The notes under the pieces were generated by a model. That model saw nothing but the letters and a program-made list of their open reading frames with translations. It did no database searches and was not told where the DNA came from. A stretch of 11,792 nucleotides of DNA from Bacteroidota bacterium (GTDB lineage Bacteria; Bacteroidota; Bacteroidia; Chitinophagales; Saprospiraceae), in assembly GCA_024277695.1 (NCBI GenBank), contig JAJRUR010000078.1, forward strand, positions 1 through 11,792, written 5' to 3'. Every line of letters begins with the position of its first letter. Positions within the stretch are counted from its first letter, which is position 1. Below are positions 6,943-11,792 of the stretch, piece by piece. Position numbers and translations under genes: made by a program.

Positions 6943-7017
6943 AGATCTATTCTCTAGAATAGTTTCTGAGTGTTTTCATGATGTGCCGTACCCTTGAAAA
7001 AGGGTGCGGTTTTTTTT
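6943..7017 (+). ncRNA. Candidate small RNA ending at a rho-independent terminator
   Basis: A strong terminator points along the + strand at 6986-7017, yet no + strand gene lies within the preceding 2.9 kb. Just before it is a second perfect hairpin: CTATTC (6947-6952), loop TCTA, GAATAG (6957-6962). The two hairpins are joined by about 23 unpaired bases. Near-matches to the -7 element, TAAATTTA (6931-6938) and TACCTTAG (6937-6944), would put the 5' end near 6943-6949 and give an RNA of about 70-75 bases. The two-hairpin layout with an unpaired linker is typical of small regulatory RNAs. Neither the exact 5' end nor any target can be read from the sequence, and I do not recognise a known family. 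Confidence 0.45.
6986..7017 (+). terminator. Rho-independent terminator, + strand
   Basis: A 10-base-pair stem (CCGTACCCTT at 6986-6995 with AAGGGTGCGG at 7000-7009, containing one G-U pair) encloses a GAAA tetraloop and is followed directly by eight T residues (7010-7017). On the opposite strand no T-run follows the stem, so it acts on + strand transcription only. Confidence 0.88.
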
Positions 7018-7134
7018 CTTCTCAAATCCGTTTTAGCTCCCAAATTTTTTAAAAATTTTCTTGTATCAGAAGTAAGATATCATGCACATACCATAGCACC
7101 TAAAGCAGTCGCTTTTAATTTGGTAGTATGTTAT

Positions 7135-7596
7135 CTAAAATTTGATCTCTTTAGTCTGATCCACAGGCACTTTGAACTTGACTTTTGCCTTACCTGCTTT
7201 GATATCACCCAAGAATCTAAGACGAATAGAGCGCTTGGAAAACATTTGTAGCCCTTTGCCGATAGCTCCCAAAAGATCACCCTTATAGAGACGGGTAAGA
7301 TCCAATTTTAGTTGTATAGGTAATGAAAAATCAGCATTTGGAGGCATCTTGACATCTAAATTTTGCTGCATAGTACCCAGCTCGATATCATCGATAAGGA
7401 TCTGCAGTTGTGCAGAAGCAAGATCAAGGCCGATCGGATTGGAATTGTGTACGATGAGATCTGCAGTGAGTTCCATTTCATCCTGTGTTACCTTCAGTAC
7501 ATCGATATTACGTATATCTTTGACTTCAGGCTTTTGGAGGGCATCACAGCCCAGCAAAGCAATAGATATCACAGAGAGTAATAAAAGTTTATACAT
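7135..7596 (-). CDS. LEA14-like (LEA type 2) lipoprotein
   Basis: This 153-residue protein begins with a lipoprotein signal ending in LLGC, with the acylated cysteine at residue 17. The remainder is a single LEA type 2 / WHy domain. The family features are a first strand containing IDVLKVTQDEMELTADLIVHNSNPIGLDLASAQLQILIDD, with the characteristic hydrophobic strand, HNSNP turn and second strand, followed by a pattern of alternating strands to the end. The domain adopts an immunoglobulin-like fold linked in plants and bacteria to desiccation or stress tolerance, though the molecular role is unclear. Only five bases separate it from the end of msrB, so the two are co-transcribed. Both carry export signals, which suggests envelope protection, possibly under oxidative or drying stress; that link is inference. 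Confidence 0.82.
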   Translation of the reverse strand: MYKLLLLSVISIALLGCDALQKPEVKDIRNIDVLKVTQDEMELTADLIVHNSNPIGLDLASAQLQILIDDIELGTMQQNLDVKMPPNADFSLPIQLKLDLTRLYKGDLLGAIGKGLQMFSKRSIRLRFLGDIKAGKAKVKFKVPVDQTKEIKF

Positions 7597-7601
7597 AATT
7601 A

Positions 7602-8120
7602 TTAAGGTTTTTTCATCTTGTCTTTTGGCACGAAATCCAAGCTGGCAGAATTGATACAGTATCTGAGTCCGGTAGGTTCAGGTCCATCATCAAATACGTG
7701 ACCTAAGTGTCCTCCACATCGTGCACAGAGTACTTCAGTTCGATTCCACCCAAAGCTATTATCTGCTTTTTCTTGTACATGCGTTTTGCCTATAGCTTTA
7801 TAGTAACTGGGCCATCCTGTTCCCGAATCAAATTTGGCTTGACTATCAAATAATTCCAAACCACAAGCGGCACAAATATACGTTCCTGCTTCGTGATGAT
7901 CCCAAAGGTCTCCGGAAAATGCCCTCTCCGTACCCGCCTGTCTGAGGATGTAGTACTCCTCTTTGCTGAGCAAAGCTTTCCACTCTGCATCCGTTTTGCT
8001 GATTTTGGCAGGTATTGATCTCTCGTCCCCACGCATTTTATTACTGTTCGGAGTTGACTGTGCACCACAAGAACTACTGACCAAAATCAATAATACATTG
8101 AAGTAATATGCGACTTGCAT
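7602..8120 (-). CDS. msrB: Peptide-methionine (R)-S-oxide reductase MsrB, exported lipoprotein form
   Basis: This 172-residue enzyme reduces the R form of methionine sulfoxide in damaged proteins. The MsrB domain occupies about residues 46-166. Two zinc-binding CxxC pairs are present (C83/C86 and C132/C135), along with the conserved SGTGWPSYY (99-107), GGHLGHVFDDGP (136-147) and the catalytic cysteine C155 in RYCINSASLDF. The N-terminus is a hydrophobic signal ending in SSSCGAQ, probably a lipoprotein signal with C18 acylated. The serine at -3 of the lipobox is unusual, so cleavage as an ordinary signal peptide is possible. Either way the enzyme should act outside the cytoplasm. No second resolving cysteine stands out. 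It leads an operon with the LEA14-like lipoprotein. Confidence 0.93.
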   Translation of the reverse strand: MQVAYYFNVLLILVSSSCGAQSTPNSNKMRGDERSIPAKISKTDAEWKALLSKEEYYILRQAGTERAFSGDLWDHHEAGTYICAACGLELFDSQAKFDSGTGWPSYYKAIGKTHVQEKADNSFGWNRTEVLCARCGGHLGHVFDDGPEPTGLRYCINSASLDFVPKDKMKKP

Positions 8121-8235
8121 TGAAATAATTTTTTTTAGTTAGAACTATTTATATCTATTAAAACACCGTATGGTTGCCTCAAGTTATTCAAAAATATGCA
8201 CTCAGCTGATTCTGTAACAAGAAAGGACTCCAACA

Positions 8236-9540
8236 TCACTCTCCTATCAGATCATATTCCGTAGCATCCACGATACGTACGTCTGCAAAATCACCTATCC
8301 GCAAATACCTGTCCTGAGCAGAAAGGATTACTTCATTATCTACTTCAGGAGAATCAGCTTCAGTACGTCCGTAGTAATACTGTCCATCCTTTCGGTCGAT
8401 AAGCACTTTATATGTCTTGCCTATTTTAGAACGATTATCTTCTAAGGATATTTGACGCTGGACTTCCATCAAGCGATTGAGCCGATCGATTTTCAAGGAG
8501 CGGGGGACATCATCTTTGAGCTCAAATGCAGAAGTTTCTTCTTCATGGCTGTAGATAAATACACCTAATCGGTTAAATCGCATCTCTCGGACAAAGTTCA
8601 GCAATACCATAAAGTCATCTTCAGTTTCTCCCGGAAATCCCACGAGCATAGTAGTACGCAGCGCAATGTCGGGGACGGTATCTCGTGTAGCGCCTATCAA
8701 CGCTCTAGTCTGATCCTGCGTAATCTGTCGCTTCATATTTAGAAGTACTGCATCCACAGCATGTTGTAAAGGGATGTCCAGATAATTGCAGATGTTATCG
8801 TATTTCTGCATGATGTCGAGAACATCCATAGGAAATTTGCCGGGATAGGCATAATGTAAGCGTATCCATTGTAGTCCATCGACTTGTGCCAATGCTTCGA
8901 GCAAATCACCCAAAGCACGTTTTTTGTACAGGTCCAATCCATAATATGTCAACTCTTGTGCGATCAAAATCAACTCTACCACACCTTGAGCAACCAGATA
9001 TTCAGCTTCTCTAACCAATTGGTCTATGGGTCTGGAGATATGCTTGCCGCGCATCAACGGAATGGCACAAAAAGAACAAGTTCTGTTGCATCCCTCTGAT
9101 ATTTTGAGATAAGCAAAATGACTCGGAGTAGTGATCTGCCGCTCTCCTATGAGTTCGTGACGATAGTCTATATCAAATCTGGCCAAAAGCCCGGGGAGCT
9201 CTAAGGTACCAAAAAAGGCATCGACTTCAGGGATATCCGCTCGTAATTGATCTTTATATCGCTCACTCAAGCAGCCTGTAACATACAAGCGTTCTATCCT
9301 GTTTTGGGTTTTGAGAGCAGCATAGTGCAGGATAGTATCCACAGATTCTTCCTTGGCACGATCTATGAACCCACAAGTATTGACGATGACGACTTGAGAC
9401 GGACTGTGGTCCGACTCGTGTTCTGCATCTATATCATTGGCACGCAGCTGCGTGATGATATTTTCGGAATCCACCAAATTTTTACTACAGCCCAAGGTGA
9501 TCACATTGACCTTGTATTTTTTATGTATCTTTGTTTTCAC
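8236..9540 (-). CDS. rimO: Ribosomal protein uS12 methylthiotransferase RimO
   Basis: This 434-residue radical-SAM enzyme adds a methylthio group to a conserved aspartate of ribosomal protein uS12. The N-terminal UPF0004 domain supplies cysteines C18 (ITLGCSKN), C56 (VNTCGFI) and C90 (VTGCLSER) for the auxiliary iron-sulfur cluster. The radical-SAM triad CNRTCSFC gives C151, C155 and C158. A TRAM domain forms roughly the last 65 residues. The sequence LGCSKNLVDSE separates RimO from its tRNA-modifying relative MiaB. The start is GTG at 9540: an in-frame TAG lies two codons upstream, and no other start precedes the conserved region. The start region overlaps a + strand promoter element for the divergent barrel gene. 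A 115-base gap separates it from msrB downstream. Confidence 0.96.
   Translation of the reverse strand: MKTKIHKKYKVNVITLGCSKNLVDSENIITQLRANDIDAEHESDHSPSQVVIVNTCGFIDRAKEESVDTILHYAALKTQNRIERLYVTGCLSERYKDQLRADIPEVDAFFGTLELPGLLARFDIDYRHELIGERQITTPSHFAYLKISEGCNRTCSFCAIPLMRGKHISRPIDQLVREAEYLVAQGVVELILIAQELTYYGLDLYKKRALGDLLEALAQVDGLQWIRLHYAYPGKFPMDVLDIMQKYDNICNYLDIPLQHAVDAVLLNMKRQITQDQTRALIGATRDTVPDIALRTTMLVGFPGETEDDFMVLLNFVREMRFNRLGVFIYSHEEETSAFELKDDVPRSLKIDRLNRLMEVQRQISLEDNRSKIGKTYKVLIDRKDGQYYYGRTEADSPEVDNEVILSAQDRYLRIGDFADVRIVDATEYDLIGE
9526..9533 (+). promoter_or_regulatory. Bacteroidota-type -7 promoter element for the barrel gene, inside rimO
   Basis: TATCTTTG on the + strand matches TAnnTTTG exactly. 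A TTG (9506-9508) lies 17 bases upstream as a possible -33 element. Transcription would start near 9538, giving a leader of about 60 bases before the ATG at 9601. The element lies within the first codons of rimO on the other strand, so the two genes share a compact divergent control region. Confidence 0.55.
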
Positions 9541-9573
9541 TATCTATAATAGATTGGATCAATATCGAGTTTT

Positions 9574-9589
9574 AATTATTTCAATAATT
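9574..9589. repeat. Inverted repeat between rimO and the barrel gene
   Basis: AATTATT (9574-9580), two bases, then AATAATT (9583-9589) form a perfect 7-base inverted repeat between the divergent genes, 11 bases before the ATG of the barrel gene. The arms are A/T only and the spacer is too short for a stable RNA loop. A protein-binding site is the more likely meaning, though chance in AT-rich DNA is possible. Confidence 0.35.
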
Positions 9590-9600
9590 GCGCCCAAGAT

Positions 9601-10263
9601 ATGTACAAATATTTGATTTTATCGTTCTTCTTAATCCTCTTCAGTCGAGTCGAAGCCCAAGTCGGTATTTCGGTAGGATATGGTGAGATCAAGAATCCGG
9701 ACTGGGAAGCCCTTCCGCCCAATTGTGACTGTGTCTACATTGAGCGCAATTATAGAACCATTGCCCTCGATTACAGACTGAGACTGAAACAAAAACGCTT
9801 GGAGTTTTTTCCGAGTATCCAATGGACAACATCGGATGACTTTGGATTCTCGGGAGATATTGGCAATGCTCGTTGGGACTACAGAGTGCGATCTTTGAGG
9901 CTCTTACTCAATACGCGTGCTTATCTATTGGACTTTGGATCCGATTGTGATTGCCCAACTTGGTCCAATAGCAACCGGTTTTTCAAAAAAGGATTTTTTG
10001 TTTTTGTCACACCGGAGATCGGCAGTAGAGACCATATCCATCTCCAAGGAGATGAAGAGGTATCCTCTAACCGCAGTTTGCTCTTTGGAGTATCGGGAGG
10101 GCTGGGCTTGGATATTGGATTGACGGATCTTTTTACATTGAGTCCGACATTCAGGCTGGGGTATCTCAGCCCGAGCGAATGGCAAAATTTTGACTCCTCC
10201 GGGGCACTTGCTGATGAAACCTTATTTTATGGTGCCGAACTGCGTTTGGGTGTCAACTTTTGA
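9601..10263 (+). CDS. Predicted outer-membrane beta-barrel protein, function unknown
   Basis: This 220-residue protein starts with a signal peptide (about residues 1-19) ending VEA before Q20. The mature part consists of alternating amphipathic strands with aromatic girdle residues, for example IALDYRLRL, FFPSIQWTT, KGFFVFVTPEIG, LLFGVSGGLGLDIGL, TFRLGYLSP and FYGAELRLGVNF. It ends in phenylalanine, as barrel proteins recognised by the BAM complex usually do. It resembles the small 8-strand barrels common in Bacteroidota, but I cannot assign a named family. Two CDC motifs (C42/C44 and C116/C118) fall in predicted loops and could form disulfides. The gene is divergent from rimO with its own promoter and leader, and converges with rimM with only 18 bases between the stops. 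Confidence 0.75.
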   Translation: MYKYLILSFFLILFSRVEAQVGISVGYGEIKNPDWEALPPNCDCVYIERNYRTIALDYRLRLKQKRLEFFPSIQWTTSDDFGFSGDIGNARWDYRVRSLRLLLNTRAYLLDFGSDCDCPTWSNSNRFFKKGFFVFVTPEIGSRDHIHLQGDEEVSSNRSLLFGVSGGLGLDIGLTDLFTLSPTFRLGYLSPSEWQNFDSSGALADETLFYGAELRLGVNF

Positions 10264-10281
10264 TCTCTAAGCATATTAATA

Positions 10282-10812
10282 TCACAATCCTTCGGGCAAA
10301 TCCATAGTGATTTGTTTTTGATCATGATGGATCTCCAAGATCCATTCTTCGATAAATGGAATAAGTTTGTGTTGCTCACCGGTAGTGACTTCTGCCATAA
10401 GATGTGCAGGATATTCTGTAATTTTTTGGATAAACATGTCCTCAGGATACCCATCAGCAATGATGCGATAGTCCCTAAAAGCCAGATGCTTATCTACAAA
10501 TGTATCACTTGATGCTGCACAAGTCTCCCACTGCTCTTTGGATATATAGAGTCCGCAGCCGGTTAGCTTTCTGGCATCTTCCGGATTGTGTATATCATCA
10601 AATTTGACTATATACTCGCCCTCACTGCCTAAGAGATTTTCTATAAAAAAAGGAACATAATCTCCATTGATCCGTATAGAGACAAAAGGTACTTGTTCGA
10701 AACAGTTTACAAAAGGAGCTTCAATCCAAAGATAGATGTCCCCTCGTACCCCTTTGGTTTTTTTTAGATAGCCTATCTTGGTAAAATACTCCGGTGACAT
10801 CGATAGCGTCAT
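10282..10812 (-). CDS. rimM: Ribosome maturation factor RimM
   Basis: This 176-residue protein helps mature the head of the 30S subunit and binds ribosomal protein uS19. The N-terminal beta-barrel domain begins FTKIGYLKKTKGVRGDIYLW (residues 10-29), the family's opening G-KPHG-RGE pattern with minor substitutions. The C-terminal PRC-barrel domain ends HKLIPFIEEWILEIHHDQKQ followed by ITMDLPEGL, a strong RimM signature. The length is normal (E. coli 182). Its ATG overlaps the stop of the upstream lipoprotein gene as ATGA (10809-10812), so its translation is probably coupled to that gene. An alternative start at codon 5 is possible but less likely. It is the last gene of the mnmA - lipoprotein - rimM operon. 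Confidence 0.93.
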   Translation of the reverse strand: MTLSMSPEYFTKIGYLKKTKGVRGDIYLWIEAPFVNCFEQVPFVSIRINGDYVPFFIENLLGSEGEYIVKFDDIHNPEDARKLTGCGLYISKEQWETCAASSDTFVDKHLAFRDYRIIADGYPEDMFIQKITEYPAHLMAEVTTGEQHKLIPFIEEWILEIHHDQKQITMDLPEGL

Positions 10813-11579
10813 TTAAAATCGATCAATTCCTGCACTAGTGCATAGCCTCGCTCGGCATCTTGCTCCCAAGGCTCACCAATGACATGGCATGGGTCTTCCG
10901 GGGTTTGGTTGCATTCGAGTTCAAAAATACGCTGCGTACGCTTGATCAGTCCTACATTGGGCGCATAGTAAGCTATAGACTCTCGAAGATCCAGTACACT
11001 CTCAGATTGGGCCTCTCTTACGCGTAGTACTCGATCAAAAACTCGTCCATGGATCTCCAGCTGTAAATCATTCGCTTCCAAGGAGTAGTTTCCCCATCCT
11101 CTAAAAAGTTTGATGGGTTCGTCCTCTATTCTAAATACCTGTTCTGCATCCAAAAAAACATTGCCATTCCAGCTTTGATCTATCTTAATCGGAAAGATCA
11201 GCTTGACAAAACGCCAATGGTCCTCCGTCCGAAGTGCACGTCTCTCGTCTCGTTGTTCTAAAACAAAACCGCTTTGCGTCCAAGCTTGATCAAGCTCAGC
11301 ACGCCAAGATACTGCCCATTTATACACCAGATCATTTTCTTCATTTCTGAATGTATCGATGAGCTCTTCTTGCATATAAGACCTGACAGATCTACCCGAT
11401 GCTTGACCGTCCGACCGGATGTCATAGAGTACAGAGTCCATTTGATAGACTCGGGATGCACCGATTTTTAAAGGAAAATATTCATATCCCACATCCGTAT
11501 TTGGCTCTTCTATTTTGTCTTTTGTACAGGAGATAGCCAATATGACTATCCATACCCAAGACGCTACCCATTTCATCAT
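10809..11579 (-). CDS. Hypothetical lipoprotein between mnmA and rimM
   Basis: This 256-residue protein has a lipoprotein signal ending AISC, with the acylated cysteine at residue 18, so it is anchored in the envelope facing the periplasm. The mature part is rich in beta-strand patterns with many aromatic and charged residues. The opening YEYFPLKIGASRVYQMDSV resembles the start of many Bacteroidota lipoproteins of unknown function. The C-terminal part holds a CNQTPEDPC pair that could form a disulfide. I recognise no catalytic motif and no named family. It starts 20 bases after mnmA and overlaps rimM by ATGA, so it is firmly inside an operon for tRNA and ribosome maturation. Whether that has functional meaning is unknown. 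Confidence 0.85.
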   Translation of the reverse strand: MMKWVASWVWIVILAISCTKDKIEEPNTDVGYEYFPLKIGASRVYQMDSVLYDIRSDGQASGRSVRSYMQEELIDTFRNEENDLVYKWAVSWRAELDQAWTQSGFVLEQRDERRALRTEDHWRFVKLIFPIKIDQSWNGNVFLDAEQVFRIEDEPIKLFRGWGNYSLEANDLQLEIHGRVFDRVLRVREAQSESVLDLRESIAYYAPNVGLIKRTQRIFELECNQTPEDPCHVIGEPWEQDAERGYALVQELIDFK

Positions 11580-11599
11580 ATATAGTTCATGTTTTTTTT

Positions 11600-11791
11600 T
11601 TATAATCCGGATTTGATAATACCGCCACCCAATACATCATCCTCTTGATAAAATACGGCTGACTGACCCGCTGCTACACCTTTGGCATGTCCGGAAAACT
11701 CTACTTTGATCTCATCAGCACCTGAGGGATAGATTTTGCTCATCTGCCCCGGATCATTATAACGAATTTTTGACTCAATATGGTCTAACTC
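11600..11791 (-). CDS. mnmA: tRNA-specific 2-thiouridylase MnmA, C-terminal end (partial)
   Basis: The last 63 codons of this gene are present; the rest lies beyond the right edge. The peptide contains SKIRYNDPG and then VEFSGHAKGVAAGQSAVFYQ followed by VLGGGIIKSGL. This is the conserved beta-barrel tail of MnmA (TrmU), which adds sulfur to the wobble uridine 34 of tRNAs for Lys, Glu and Gln. The catalytic cysteines and ATP-binding loop are upstream and not visible. The gene ends 20 bases before the lipoprotein gene, separated by a run of ten A residues on the coding strand, and very likely shares its transcript. Confidence 0.9.
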   Translation of the reverse strand, partial: ELDHIESKIRYNDPGQMSKIYPSGADEIKVEFSGHAKGVAAGQSAVFYQEDDVLGGGIIKSGL

Positions 11792-11792
11792 C

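Larger units (their letters stand above)
6776..7134. other. Intergenic region of about 360 bases with candidate small RNA
   Basis: No convincing protein gene lies here on either strand. Its contents, from left to right, are as follows. A weak - strand -7 element for ftsX lies at 6792-6799. A 5-base inverted repeat (ATCCG at 6815-6819, CGGAT at 6829-6833) follows. A strongly AT-rich block with long A and T tracts spans about 6881-6940. A hairpin lies at 6947-6962. A + strand terminator occupies 6986-7017. AT-rich sequence continues to the end of the LEA14-like gene on the - strand. A small hairpin (AAAGC-AGTC-GCTTT, 7102-7115) lies about 20 bases after that gene but has no T-run. Confidence 0.7.

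Noticed and set aside
7102..7115. Small hairpin after the LEA14-like gene considered as its terminator
   Set aside because: The stem is only five base pairs and is not followed by a T-run on the - strand.
6994..7251. 85-codon + strand frame
   Set aside because: It starts inside the terminator stem, runs through AT-rich spacer and then antisense to the LEA14-like gene. It has no promoter or recognisable protein pattern.
11576..11590. Four-codon frame (MNYI) overlapping the start of the lipoprotein gene
   Set aside because: It overlaps the next ATG as ATGA and could couple translation, but a frame this short arises easily by chance and its sequence resembles no known leader peptide.
1..11792. 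A new defence, mobile or biosynthetic system
   Set aside because: Nearly all genes belong to recognisable housekeeping or envelope families in phylum-typical order. No recombinase, transposase, nuclease-toxin pair, repeat array or secondary-metabolite gene was seen, so claiming such a system would not be supported.

Overview
The window is an ordinary chromosomal stretch from a member of the Bacteroidota. Four pieces of evidence support this. The sequence TATCTTTG, which matches the -7 promoter element TAnnTTTG of this phylum, occurs upstream of four genes. Shine-Dalgarno sequences are essentially absent. Gene orders typical of the phylum are present (DUF1573 - yajC - ybbR, and ftsX - DUF3098 - uppP - truB). 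Several proteins carry Bacteroidota-style lipoprotein signals. The class or genus cannot be resolved from this sequence alone. I see no insertion sequence, prophage, CRISPR array, tRNA, rRNA or defence system.

Layout. Bases 3-140 are the end of a NAD(P)H-hydrate dehydratase gene. The + strand then carries a DUF1573 lipoprotein, yajC and a YbbR-like protein (265-2035), followed by a soluble acyl-ACP desaturase (2139-3149) and a DUF502 membrane protein (3208-3834). Facing these on the - strand is a 51-residue membrane protein (3847-4002) with its own promoter. Upstream of it lies the - strand cluster ftsX, DUF3098, uppP, truB (6775 down to 4051). A gap of about 360 bases (6776-7134) contains a strong + strand terminator with no + strand gene in front of it, so I propose a small RNA there. 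Next on the - strand come msrB with a LEA14-like lipoprotein, and rimO. A + strand outer-membrane barrel gene (9601-10263) is transcribed away from rimO. The window closes with the - strand operon mnmA - lipoprotein - rimM.

How the genes work together. Two themes recur. One is the cell envelope: the YajC accessory subunit of the Sec system, FtsX in division and peptidoglycan remodelling, UppP in lipid-carrier recycling, a fatty-acid desaturase, a DUF502 membrane protein, three or four lipoproteins and one barrel. The other is RNA and ribosome maturation: TruB, MnmA, RimO and RimM. Translational coupling is visible in two places, where uppP/truB and the lipoprotein/rimM pair both overlap by ATGA.

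I found no convincing new multi-gene system. The points most worth following up are the orphan terminator with its candidate small RNA, the short membrane protein, a probable leaderless mRNA for the DUF1573 gene, and the unknown lipoprotein coupled to rimM.
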